This document shows, in pieces, positions 20,814-30,062 of a stretch of DNA of 38,858 nt; the stretch's first letter is position 1; each line of letters opens with the position of its first letter. The DNA comes from Rodentibacter sp. JRC1. GTDB lineage: Bacteria > Pseudomonadota > Gammaproteobacteria > Enterobacterales > Pasteurellaceae. The notes beneath the pieces were generated by a model, which saw only the letters and a list, made by a program, of their open reading frames with translations, searched no databases and had not been told where the DNA came from. The stretch spans positions 1 through 38,858 of the forward strand of contig NZ_BPWA01000002.1 of the NCBI RefSeq assembly GCF_020521555.1, in the 5' to 3' direction. The position numbers and the translations under genes are program-made.

Positions 20814-21808
20814 AAATGTTGAAAAAGATTTCTATCGCGCTAGGAATGGCTTTTTTTAGTCAGAATAGCTTGGCCGATGCGATTTGTGATGGTCGTTGGG
20901 TAAATCCTATCACTGATGTTTGTTGGAAGTGTCTATTTCCGATGAGCATTGGTAGCGTAAAAGTTTCATCAAGTGGTTTGCCTGACACACGAAATCCATC
21001 AAGCCCTATTCAGCGCTGTCCTTTTCCGCCCCCTATTTTTCAACGTATTGGTATTGCTGTTGGATTTTGGGAGCCTGTAGCGACCACAGATATATCTCGT
21101 TCACCTATGTGTATGGTCAATATGGGGGGAATGAAAATTGGCGGTTTAAAGAAAACTGTAATTGGTAGTTCAACTTCAACAAATTCTAAAACAAGAAATG
21201 GCTCTTTTTATCATGTGCATTGGTATAAATATCCGCTTATCAGTTGGCTAGGTATTTTTACCGATGATATGTGTATGCAAGGGGGGAGTTATGATATTGC
21301 TTATCTCTCCGAGCTTGATCCAATGTGGAATGACGATACCCTGTCACTTTATGTTAATCCGGAAGCCGCTATTTTTGGTAATCCAATTGCTCAATTTGCT
21401 TGTATTGCTGATGCCATAGCTGCGGAAACGCATTTACCGTTGGATTTCCTATTTTGGTGTGCCGGTAGTCATGGGTCTATTTATCCTTTCACCGGGTCGG
21501 CTAATCGCGAAAACTCGCCATTAGATCAGGCGGTGCTTCTTTCTGAACGAATGAATTTCAAATTACATAGACAAGGAGTAGTGCAAGATACAATTGGCGA
21601 GAATACGGCTGTTTGTTTCCAATATCCGGCACCGATTGTACCCAAAGAACGTTATCGTTATCAGCTCATTAATCCAATTCCTGATGCAAATAATTGTCAC
21701 CCTTATGGGCGTAGTGTGATGCGTTGGCAATTGGGGAAAGACACTCCAACAACATCAAAAAACTATGGCTATTTGATTTGGAAAAAGCGTAATTGCGTGA
21801 TGTTTTAG
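20810..21808 (+). CDS. traU: TraU, periplasmic DNA-transfer/pilus protein
   Basis: 332 residues (F TraU 330), one of the best conserved F-type proteins. Signal peptide ending NSLA|DA. Many cysteines (for example CDGRWVNPITDVCWKC, GCPF-like blocks, FLFWCAGSHGS) form disulfides with help from TrbB. Needed for DNA transfer more than for pilus formation. Confidence 0.92.
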   Translation: MKMLKKISIALGMAFFSQNSLADAICDGRWVNPITDVCWKCLFPMSIGSVKVSSSGLPDTRNPSSPIQRCPFPPPIFQRIGIAVGFWEPVATTDISRSPMCMVNMGGMKIGGLKKTVIGSSTSTNSKTRNGSFYHVHWYKYPLISWLGIFTDDMCMQGGSYDIAYLSELDPMWNDDTLSLYVNPEAAIFGNPIAQFACIADAIAAETHLPLDFLFWCAGSHGSIYPFTGSANRENSPLDQAVLLSERMNFKLHRQGVVQDTIGENTAVCFQYPAPIVPKERYRYQLINPIPDANNCHPYGRSVMRWQLGKDTPTTSKNYGYLIWKKRNCVMF

Positions 21809-21816
21809 GAGTAGGT

Positions 21817-22242
21817 ATGAAAAAGTTTTTTATTGGATTGATTTTGGGGATTAGTTTGAGTGTTCATGCTCAAGATTATGCTCAAACAGAATTTCCCCCG
21901 GTTGAAGATAAGGAAAATGAATTAGCTTACTTCGTTTCTTTTTCTATTCCGGAAAAACAACTTGTCACGCTAATTCGCGCAGCAGAGCATCAAAAAATAC
22001 CTGTTTATATTCGTGGTTTAATCCATAACGATATGAAACGTACAGCAAAAGCCATTTTATATCTTGCACAAAAATACAACGTTCAGGGAATGCTCGTTGA
22101 TCCTCTACGTTTTGAGCATTATGACATACAAGCTGTTCCGGCATTAGTAAAAAAGTGCGGCCAAAAATTTGATGTAATTTATGGCAACGTAGATTTAAAA
22201 CAAGCATTAGATTTGATAGCGAATCAAGGAGAATGCAAATGA
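21817..22242 (+). CDS. trbC: TrbC, periplasmic pilus assembly protein (short form)
   Basis: 141 residues from the ATG at 21817, which follows TAGGAG. Signal peptide ending VHA|QD. The core (YFVSFSIPEKQLVTLIRAAE, then VYIRGLIHND and VDPLRFEHYDIQAVPALV) is the TrbC thioredoxin-like domain. Shorter than F TrbC (212 residues), lacking the N-terminal extension. Confidence 0.85.
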   Translation: MKKFFIGLILGISLSVHAQDYAQTEFPPVEDKENELAYFVSFSIPEKQLVTLIRAAEHQKIPVYIRGLIHNDMKRTAKAILYLAQKYNVQGMLVDPLRFEHYDIQAVPALVKKCGQKFDVIYGNVDLKQALDLIANQGECK

Positions 22243-24194
22243 TGAAGAAAGGCTATTTTTTATTTTCTCTTTTGGTTTCCAATATGGCTTTTGCAACCAG
22301 TATGAATGAAGCCTTTAATCAAGGTCGTGATGTTGGAAAGGGTAATAATAGTAATGCACAACAGATTATGAAAGATTTTCAGCCAAGCCAAATACAGGGG
22401 TATCAGGCTCGCCCTAAAGAAAGTCAATATTATACCGGGGTTAAAGGTGGTAATCCTAATTTAACCGCAACAGGTATGAATGCGCTAGAAAATTCTGAAA
22501 GTGGTAAAGCAATAAAAAGCAGCATTATAAATAATCCTAAGGTGGATATTTCACAAGACAGCGATTTTATTCAATCTTCTAATAACATCAGAGCGAATGC
22601 AGAGGTTATATCAGGAATAAAAGATGGTCAGTGCGTGAATAAAGTCTTGAGTAAAACATTATTTACTTCTCATTTTTGCGAAAAAGACCAAGCAATAAAT
22701 AAAGTTTGTAAAAATACTGCATTAGTAAAGTGGACAGGGAAAAAAGAATTAAAAGAAAAGGTAGAGAGATTTAAATTAGAAGATGGCGGTAATGATAAAA
22801 ATACACACCAATCATTTCTAAAATTCTATTTTCCGTATAATAATGCCATTATTAAAGGGTATAAAGTTATTTTGGAATGGGTTAATCCTATTTTAGTACA
22901 AGATAAAACTATTTATAAAACTCAATATGAATCTTCTAGTTTTGATGTTTTTGGAGGAACAACCAAGTATATATCTGGATACCAAAAAAAAGATAATGGG
23001 AGATGGAATGAAAGAGGATGGGTGTTCCCTAATGTAATGGAATATCAATCAAATAAAATTGAAAACTATAAAGTAGATGGTAGTCAATATTTTAATATAT
23101 TAATTAAATCTCAAGATGTTTATGGTTTTCTTGCTGTATGGGTTGCTGGCGTTTATAAAAGTATTATTACTAATAATAATCTTCCGGGGTTTAAGCGTAA
23201 TAATAACAATAAAAATGCAGAGATTGAGATTACATTCTTGGAAGAGGAAAATACATTGAAACCTGAAATTGAGTGGGTTAATTCATGTGGAAATTTTGAT
23301 GATAGCAATTTGATTAAAATAAATGAAAAGTGTACTTCTCCGGGTGGGAATAGAACTTTCTTTAAAGATGATAAAAAGTTTGATTTATACAGTGAATGTT
23401 GGGAAAAACAAACAGAGTATTTGGTTAGTGAAGTAAGTGATAATGAATGTAAAAAATATGAAAGTAACCCAAATTGTACGGTGGGTGAGAGAGAATGTAT
23501 TTTAAATAATAACGGTTCTTGCACACGGCATCGAATTAAATATCAATGCCAAACTACAACAAAAACAGATGGCTATATTTGCGGTGATAAATTCTTCTGT
23601 AGTGATGGTTCTTGTGCCGATTTAGAGGGTAGTGTGAACACTGATTTTGGTCATGCAGTTAGTCAATTAGCGACCGTTGCACAAGCTGGGAAAGATGTAG
23701 GGCTTGATCCGGATCATTTAAAAGCATTTAGTGGTAAAGCGATGTTTTGCCGGAAATCCGGTTTTGGCTTTAGTGATTGCTGTAAAGATAGCGGTTGGGG
23801 GAATAAAGCTGGGCTTGCAAAATGTAATTCTGAGGAAAATGCACTAGGTAAAGCTAAAGAGAAAAAATTAGTAGTTTATGTTGGTACATTCTGCTCTAAA
23901 AAAATATTGAAAAAATGTGTTCAACGGAAAAGTGGGTATTGTGTATTTGATAATAAATTAGCCCGAATTATTCAATATCAAGGGCGTTCCGGTCAATTAG
24001 GCATTGGATTTGGGGGGGCGAAAAATCCTGATTGTCGTGGGATTACAGTCGATGAGTTACAGCGAATTGATTTTAATGCAATGGATTATTCCGATTTCTA
24101 TGATGAATTAAATGAGCGCACTCATTTACCGGATAAACAACAGATCATGGAACACATGAGAAATTCTATTATTAATCAATTACAAGAGAAATAG
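22239..24194 (+). CDS. traN: TraN, outer-membrane mating-pair stabilisation adhesin
   Basis: 651 residues from the ATG at 22239; AAGGAG (22226-22231) is too close to the ATG at 22233, so 22239 or 22242 is preferred. Signal peptide ending NMAFA|TS. Cys-rich, with the conserved C-terminal TraN region (FCRKSGFGFSDCCKDSGWG and LARIIQYQGRSGQLGIGFG). The central part (about 150-400) is AT-rich and variable, as expected for the region that contacts the recipient's outer-membrane receptor and decides host specificity. Confidence 0.9.
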   Translation: MMKKGYFLFSLLVSNMAFATSMNEAFNQGRDVGKGNNSNAQQIMKDFQPSQIQGYQARPKESQYYTGVKGGNPNLTATGMNALENSESGKAIKSSIINNPKVDISQDSDFIQSSNNIRANAEVISGIKDGQCVNKVLSKTLFTSHFCEKDQAINKVCKNTALVKWTGKKELKEKVERFKLEDGGNDKNTHQSFLKFYFPYNNAIIKGYKVILEWVNPILVQDKTIYKTQYESSSFDVFGGTTKYISGYQKKDNGRWNERGWVFPNVMEYQSNKIENYKVDGSQYFNILIKSQDVYGFLAVWVAGVYKSIITNNNLPGFKRNNNNKNAEIEITFLEEENTLKPEIEWVNSCGNFDDSNLIKINEKCTSPGGNRTFFKDDKKFDLYSECWEKQTEYLVSEVSDNECKKYESNPNCTVGERECILNNNGSCTRHRIKYQCQTTTKTDGYICGDKFFCSDGSCADLEGSVNTDFGHAVSQLATVAQAGKDVGLDPDHLKAFSGKAMFCRKSGFGFSDCCKDSGWGNKAGLAKCNSEENALGKAKEKKLVVYVGTFCSKKILKKCVQRKSGYCVFDNKLARIIQYQGRSGQLGIGFGGAKNPDCRGITVDELQRIDFNAMDYSDFYDELNERTHLPDKQQIMEHMRNSIINQLQEK

Positions 24195-24204
24195 GGCGGT
24201 ATAG

Positions 24205-24981
24205 ATGAATAAATATCAAGTTTTGTTTATGTCTATATTATTTGCCGGGGGTGCTTATGCAAATGAGCCGCCTAGCACAGATTATAAGCCTGCTGTCGGT
24301 TGGCAATTTTATAATTTACCTAAACCACCTAAAGAAAAGCCAGTAAAACCACAGCCTGAAATTTCTTCAGCTTTAAAAGAATTATCACCATCAGAGCAGT
24401 TGGAGTTAATTCAGAAAAAACTTAAAGAAGCGCGAGATACGGCCATTATGAACCCAACAGCCGATAACATCGCTATTTACAAAGTATATCAAGATTACTT
24501 TGTTGAAAAGGCTACTGCATTTTCAATGAAGTGGGAAGAAATGCTGCTGAAATACCCTGATTTGGATTACAACTTAAAAAACTCATTCTATAACGCGACT
24601 GTACCCATTAAAGAAACAATGCGCCGGAAAGAAGAGGCTAAGGCGATTGAGTATGTTAATCAGCGATACGGATTTTTCTTTTTCTATCGTGGCCATAATC
24701 CGATTGATAACAAATTAGCGGAGGTTGTGAAAAATTTTTCAGCTCAATATAAGCTCACCATTATCCCTATCTCAGTTGATGGGCGGATTAGTGCAGAATT
24801 TCCTAATTCTAGAAAGGATATGGGGCAAGCGGCCAAAATGAGCGTTAATCATTTTCCGGCGATTTTTCTTGTTAATCCGACAAGAGGGGAATATAAGCCG
24901 CTTGCTTATGGCTTTATTACGCCTGATGACCTTGCAAGACGAGTATTGAATGTAGTGAGTGAATTTAAACCTAAAATTTAA
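24205..24981 (+). CDS. traF: TraF, periplasmic thioredoxin-like pilus assembly protein
   Basis: 258 residues (F TraF 247). Signal peptide ending GGAYA|NE. The C-terminal thioredoxin-like domain (RYGFFFFYRGHNPIDNKLAE to NHFPAIFLVNPTRGEYKPLA) lacks the CXXC motif, as in F TraF. It interacts with TraH in pilus assembly. Confidence 0.88.
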   Translation: MNKYQVLFMSILFAGGAYANEPPSTDYKPAVGWQFYNLPKPPKEKPVKPQPEISSALKELSPSEQLELIQKKLKEARDTAIMNPTADNIAIYKVYQDYFVEKATAFSMKWEEMLLKYPDLDYNLKNSFYNATVPIKETMRRKEEAKAIEYVNQRYGFFFFYRGHNPIDNKLAEVVKNFSAQYKLTIIPISVDGRISAEFPNSRKDMGQAAKMSVNHFPAIFLVNPTRGEYKPLAYGFITPDDLARRVLNVVSEFKPKI

Positions 24982-24994
24982 AAGGAAGCCAATA

Positions 24995-25564
24995 ATGAAA
25001 AAGAATTATCTGATTTTGCTATTTACACTTTTATTGCCAACTTATGGAATAGCTAATTCAACCTTGGAAATGATTGAAAAATTGGATCAAGAAAAATTAG
25101 CAAGACAATCTCAGCAAGCACCTGAGAAAAAAGAAGTGATACAGCCCAAAGAGCGTCGCTTTATTACTCTTTCCAATGGAAAACGTGTAGATATTACGGA
25201 TTGGCGTATTGTACATTTTATGTCGAGTACCTGCACATATTGCAGACAGTTTAATCCAAAACTAAAACAGCTTTCAGAGCAGGTCGGAATACCTGTTGTG
25301 ACGTACAGTTTTGACGGACAAGGTGATGAATCTTTCCCGGTGGTTTTTGATGCAACTGAAGAGGTATTAAGAGAATTTTTTGCGGAACTGCCAAGAGCTA
25401 CGCCGACCGATTTTATCATTAATGTGAATAATTTGGTGACATTGCCAATTTCACAAGGGGATTTATCTCAATATGCCCTTGCACAGCGATTAGATGAAAC
25501 GTTTTTGTATATTGATAAAAATCTTAAAGGGATTGAGAAAATGCCAGTAGGGGAGGGGAAATAA
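24995..25564 (+). CDS. trbB: TrbB, periplasmic disulfide isomerase
   Basis: 189 residues from the ATG at 24995, which follows AAAGGAAG. Signal peptide ending YGIA|NS. A thioredoxin fold with an active CTYC motif in FMSSTCTYCRQFNPKL and a cis-Pro region (RATPTDFI). In F, TrbB is a DsbC-like isomerase that helps fold Cys-rich TraU, TraN and TraH. The stop overlaps the traH start by one base. Confidence 0.88.
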   Translation: MKKNYLILLFTLLLPTYGIANSTLEMIEKLDQEKLARQSQQAPEKKEVIQPKERRFITLSNGKRVDITDWRIVHFMSSTCTYCRQFNPKLKQLSEQVGIPVVTYSFDGQGDESFPVVFDATEEVLREFFAELPRATPTDFIINVNNLVTLPISQGDLSQYALAQRLDETFLYIDKNLKGIEKMPVGEGK

Positions 25565-26916
25565 TGCGTAAGTTATTTCGTAAAGCGTTAGTGCTATCGG
25601 TTTTTTTATTATCCAGTATGGCAAATGCTGATGTGAATGCGGACTTAAATAAATTCTTTAATGATTTAGGAGGCGGCGCTAATTATACCTCTCCGACAGT
25701 GATGCAAGGACAAAGTGCAGGATATTTAACCGGAGGGGCTTTTTTTGCTCGTGTACCAACAAGAAATATCCAACTGATTTCTATCACATTGCCAAGTATT
25801 AGTGCAGGTTGTGGGGGGATTGATGCCTATTTAGGGGCGTTCTCATTTATCAATAGTGAGCAACTTCAAGCGATGGCCAAAATGATTATGAGTAATGCGA
25901 TTGGCTATGCGTTTGATTTGGCGTTAGAAACCACTTGTCCGCAATGTAAGATGGTCATGGATAAACTTCAAGCGATGGCAAATGATATTAATAATCTTAA
26001 CATTTCAACTTGCCAAGCCGCACAAGCCCTTGTAGGGGGGATTGTCGGTAAACGTTTAGCCCAAGATCAACAAGCCTGTACCTCGGTTGCCTCAGAAAAT
26101 AATATGTTTTCAGACTTCTTACAAACAAGACAGCGTTGTGGGGTTGGAGGTGAATCAAATAAAGTGCTAAATAGCCCAAAAGCTAAAAAACGAGATGAAG
26201 AAATCCCTCGTAATACTAATACTGTATGGCGTGCGTTTAATCGTATTAATCAAGTTGTATCAAATGATCGCGAACTTAAAGAAATGATGATGACGATGGT
26301 CGGAACAACGATTTACGATGCCAAGGGTAATATGAATGTTTTACCCTCTTTGGGTGTAACCGATGAATTAATCAGTACACTACTTTATGGCGGTACGGCC
26401 ACGATGTATCGTTGTAATGATACTTCAGAATGCTTACAGCCAACAAAATCAAAGGTCACTATTCAAGAGAAAAATGGGTTAGTTAATAAAGTTAAAGAAA
26501 TCATTTCACGCATCTACGATTCAGTTGTGGCAGATGTGCCATTAAAACAGAATGAAATTAACTTTATCAATAATACGCGAATCCCGATTTATCGCCATAT
26601 TAAAGATGTCGCGATGTCCGGTGCCGATAGTCAGTTTGTTCTCAATCTATCACAATATCTAGCCTTAAATCACGCACTTGAATATGTAAATGGGCTTGTT
26701 AGTGTGACGGAATTAGCCAGTTCAAAAACATTAGGTTCTGATGAAGAAGTAAAACAATTTCAGGATCGGGTTAAAAATGTAAGAGAACGTTTGAGTAACA
26801 CATTAAACAAAGTGCAAATCCAACAAGACGGCTATATATCAGTGCTTGAGCAAATGCAAATTTTACGTAAACAAATTGCGCCACAATACGGTAGCAAATT
26901 GAATTTTGGCGAATAA
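25564..26916 (+). CDS. traH: TraH, pilus assembly protein
   Basis: 450 residues (F TraH 458). Signal peptide ending SSMANA|DV. Conserved GGGANYTSPTVMQGQSAGY and ISAGCGGIDAYLGAFSFI blocks, a CPQCK pair, and a C-terminal coiled coil (about 390-440) that in F contacts TraF and TraU. Confidence 0.92.
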   Translation: MRKLFRKALVLSVFLLSSMANADVNADLNKFFNDLGGGANYTSPTVMQGQSAGYLTGGAFFARVPTRNIQLISITLPSISAGCGGIDAYLGAFSFINSEQLQAMAKMIMSNAIGYAFDLALETTCPQCKMVMDKLQAMANDINNLNISTCQAAQALVGGIVGKRLAQDQQACTSVASENNMFSDFLQTRQRCGVGGESNKVLNSPKAKKRDEEIPRNTNTVWRAFNRINQVVSNDRELKEMMMTMVGTTIYDAKGNMNVLPSLGVTDELISTLLYGGTATMYRCNDTSECLQPTKSKVTIQEKNGLVNKVKEIISRIYDSVVADVPLKQNEINFINNTRIPIYRHIKDVAMSGADSQFVLNLSQYLALNHALEYVNGLVSVTELASSKTLGSDEEVKQFQDRVKNVRERLSNTLNKVQIQQDGYISVLEQMQILRKQIAPQYGSKLNFGE

Positions 26917-26930
26917 GTAAGGTAAGAACT

Positions 26931-29660
26931 ATGGCAATGGAAATCGTTGTTTTAGATGGTGTAGATATCCTCGCGCAAGCATTTAATGCAGTTGCAGCAT
27001 TTGTGAATAATGATACATGGTTTTCATTAATCAAAATCGCAGAATTTATTGGTGTTTTTACGGCAGCAATCCTTTACATCAAGGGGCGGGATTTGCGTAC
27101 GATGTTTTATTGGTTATTCGGTTTTGTTTTAATTAATGCAATACTGCTTACGCCAAAAGAACGAATCATTATTCGAGATTTAGCCAATCCTACGGTGGTT
27201 AAAACCATTAATAATGTGCCTTTAGGGGTGGCATTTCCGCTGTATTTATCAACTAAAGTTGGCTATGCCATTGCTCAAACTTACGACTTATTTTTTTCTT
27301 CTCCGGCAGATGTTCAATATACTAAAACAGGGTTATTATTCGGTCAGCGGTTATTGGGAGAATCGTTCTATTTAAAACCTTCAGATGAAACGCTATCTAG
27401 TAATTTAAATCACTATATTCAAAGTTGCGTTATTGAGCGCAATATGATCAAAGGTTCAAACTCTTTTAATGCTTTAATGAATAATAAAGCCTTAGTTAAT
27501 ACGCTATATGCCGGTAGTGCTTCAGATTATGTGAAATTTACTCAAAACGGTACAACCAGTTTGCAAAGTTGTGCGACAGCCGGGCGAGCAATCGCAACGG
27601 AAATGAACAAATATGCTTCTAGCCAATCACCGATTAGACAATTAATGAGTAGTTTAGGGCTTAAATCATCGAATCCGGCATCATTAAATGAATATAACAA
27701 CAAGATTAGCAATATTCAGCAATATTTTATGAAATCGAGTAAATCGGCTTCTGAAATTTATACGCAAAATATGTTGGTTAATTCTTATCGCCGTGCATTA
27801 GAGCGTTATCCGGCATCACTTGATGGCAGTGCTGAACTTATTGCACAAGCCTCGGAGCAATCTTTAACTAAGATGAAACTAGCCCATCAATCGAGTTATC
27901 AAGTTGCAGGTAAAACATTGCCGGCATTGCATACAGTTTTTTTAACCTTAATGATTGGTATTTTCCCTATTATGGTATTGGCAATGTTTATCCGTGAAGT
28001 GGCTTGGGGCGTTATTAAAAACTATCTATCCGTCTTATTTAGTTTAATGATGTGGCCAGTTTTATTTGCAGTGTTTAATAGCATTATTACGACATTAACA
28101 GCACACGTTATGAACGGTGAAGAATTTACTTTACAGAACATGGATAAAGTAAAAGAAAACGCGACAACGATTGCAGGAATGGCGATGTGGTTGATGTTAT
28201 CTATCCCATTTTTGAGCTTTAAGTTAGTAACAAACCTCGGACAAAATATTGCGAGTGCAGGATCTTATTTGGGGAATATGCTTGCCAGTTCGACTTCCGC
28301 AGATGCGGCAAATACAGCAGCCGGGAATTATAACTGGGGCAACATGCAAATGAACAATATCAATGGGAATAAAGTAGATTTGAATTCAGTTTATAGAGAC
28401 GGAATGAGTACGATTCAATTAGCAAATGGCGCAACACAAACGATGACCGCAGACGGTTCTATGGTGTTAGATAGTACGGGTTCTATTTCTAAATTGCCGT
28501 TTAGCTTCGATTCAGGGCGTATGCTTGATGCAAGTTTAACTTCTTCGGTTCAAGCCTTACAACGCCAATCAGAGCAATTTATGCAAGGTTATCGCAGTTC
28601 CGTGACAAATGCTCATGATTCGGCAAGTCAAATACTGAGAAACTATAGCCATCAAGATTTGATTCAAAAAGGGCTAACTGAAAGTGATATTAATGCGCTG
28701 AAAAATACAGCTCAAGAAAATCATGGAGCATCTACAAGAGATTCAGCTACTGATTCAACAAGAAACCTAGATAGTACATTAACGAATAGGGTAAATAGCA
28801 CAGGTGGGGGCATTAGAGCAACAGCAAGTGCAGAGGCTAGTGGCGGGTTTACATTATTTGGTAATGGCGCAACAGCAAAAGCCGGTGTGCAAGGAGAAGT
28901 AAATACATCATATCAAATACATGATGCTAATAATGAAGAGGTATCGAAATCTAAAGATTCAGCATATACCTACTCGAAAGATGATAGTTGGAATACATCA
29001 CAGCTTGCAGAGAAAACAAGACAACTTAGTGAAATCAATACAAGTCATGTTCAAGATTCACAATTACGCAGCCTCATTCAGAATACACAAGATTCTATGC
29101 GTAGTGCTTATGAAAACTTTAGCGGATTTACGGCCACACAAAGTAGAGAGCGTGTATTATCAGAAGCAGCTAATTTAACAGAATCTCAACGTTTGAATAT
29201 CCAACATCGCTTAGAACAAGAATTTGTAGATTATGCGAGAACGCGCTTAGGTGATGAAAATGTCGGTAATATTCTAACCAGTGGCTCTGCTGAAGCGAGA
29301 GAAATTAGAACCGAGCTGATAAATGAATATGCCGCACAATTTGAAGCATCGTTGAGAAATATTCATGATGGTAATGGTGTGAGAGTGTTGGGTTCACAAG
29401 GTCGTTTTAGCGGTGGTAATGCCGGACAAGTTGAAAATTATGTTGGAAGTCAGGGAAGAAATTTTGAAGAAGAAGCGAGCAATTTGGGGATTAAAACTGA
29501 TCCTATCGTTGGGCTTGATCCCCATAGTGAAAGAAATGGGGTTATAAGACAGGGGTATGATGTGCAGGCAGGAGCAAATAAAGTAATGGCAAATGATGCA
29601 GAAAAATTTGCAGATAACCGGGAAAAATCAAATAACAAACGATTTGATGAAAAAGATTAA
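26931..29660 (+). CDS. traG: TraG, mating-pair stabilisation and pilus assembly protein
   Basis: 909 residues (F TraG 938). The N-terminal half has several membrane segments (about 30-75; 340-375; 380-400; 425-450) needed for pilus assembly. The C-terminal half (from about 460) is periplasmic, Ser/Asn/Gln-rich and coiled-coil; in F it stabilises mating pairs and takes part in entry exclusion by recognising the recipient's TraS. Because the neighbouring exclusion genes are unlike traS/traT, this C-terminus may have co-evolved with them. Confidence 0.9.
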   Translation: MAMEIVVLDGVDILAQAFNAVAAFVNNDTWFSLIKIAEFIGVFTAAILYIKGRDLRTMFYWLFGFVLINAILLTPKERIIIRDLANPTVVKTINNVPLGVAFPLYLSTKVGYAIAQTYDLFFSSPADVQYTKTGLLFGQRLLGESFYLKPSDETLSSNLNHYIQSCVIERNMIKGSNSFNALMNNKALVNTLYAGSASDYVKFTQNGTTSLQSCATAGRAIATEMNKYASSQSPIRQLMSSLGLKSSNPASLNEYNNKISNIQQYFMKSSKSASEIYTQNMLVNSYRRALERYPASLDGSAELIAQASEQSLTKMKLAHQSSYQVAGKTLPALHTVFLTLMIGIFPIMVLAMFIREVAWGVIKNYLSVLFSLMMWPVLFAVFNSIITTLTAHVMNGEEFTLQNMDKVKENATTIAGMAMWLMLSIPFLSFKLVTNLGQNIASAGSYLGNMLASSTSADAANTAAGNYNWGNMQMNNINGNKVDLNSVYRDGMSTIQLANGATQTMTADGSMVLDSTGSISKLPFSFDSGRMLDASLTSSVQALQRQSEQFMQGYRSSVTNAHDSASQILRNYSHQDLIQKGLTESDINALKNTAQENHGASTRDSATDSTRNLDSTLTNRVNSTGGGIRATASAEASGGFTLFGNGATAKAGVQGEVNTSYQIHDANNEEVSKSKDSAYTYSKDDSWNTSQLAEKTRQLSEINTSHVQDSQLRSLIQNTQDSMRSAYENFSGFTATQSRERVLSEAANLTESQRLNIQHRLEQEFVDYARTRLGDENVGNILTSGSAEAREIRTELINEYAAQFEASLRNIHDGNGVRVLGSQGRFSGGNAGQVENYVGSQGRNFEEEASNLGIKTDPIVGLDPHSERNGVIRQGYDVQAGANKVMANDAEKFADNREKSNNKRFDEKD

Positions 29661-29671
29661 GGGGTGAAATT

Positions 29672-30046
29672 ATGAAAAAACTACGTTCATTTTTCAAAAA
29701 GCTAAAAGATAAAGTCGGTTTTAGAGTGATGACGAAAGATGAATATCAGGAATATCTTAAAAAGAAAGGTCATTTTGGCTCGTCTGATTCTAATTCGATA
29801 ATCAATCCGGCTACAGGCTCACCAATGGTTGGGAATCTGTATATTGGCAGTAATAGTCATGGCTCTAGTCGTAGCCTTTTTGAGTCATCTTCAACTGCAA
29901 ATGATATAAATCCGGCTACAGGCTTACCGATGTCTGGAGGTGTTGATGTTTGCGGTAATCCTTATGGAATAGATTTGAATAATTCAACTGACAACTCATT
30001 TAGTTATTCAAATGATACTTATAACAATGACTTTCACAATACTTAA
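29672..30046 (+). CDS. Small protein with NPATG repeats, in the traS position
   Basis: 124 residues. A basic amphipathic N-terminus (MKKLRSFFKKLKDKVGFRVM) precedes two copies of a short motif: INPATGSPMVG (about 48-58) and INPATGLPMSGGVDVCGNPYG (about 77-97). The rest is Ser/Asn-rich and probably disordered. 'NPATGLPM...GNPYG' tails occur, from memory, in assorted small bacterial proteins of unknown role. Position between traG and the next gene is that of the exclusion gene traS in F, but there are no membrane segments, so a different function is possible. Confidence 0.65.
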   Translation: MKKLRSFFKKLKDKVGFRVMTKDEYQEYLKKKGHFGSSDSNSIINPATGSPMVGNLYIGSNSHGSSRSLFESSSTANDINPATGLPMSGGVDVCGNPYGIDLNNSTDNSFSYSNDTYNNDFHNT

Positions 30047-30062
30047 ACTAAGGAAAAAAATT

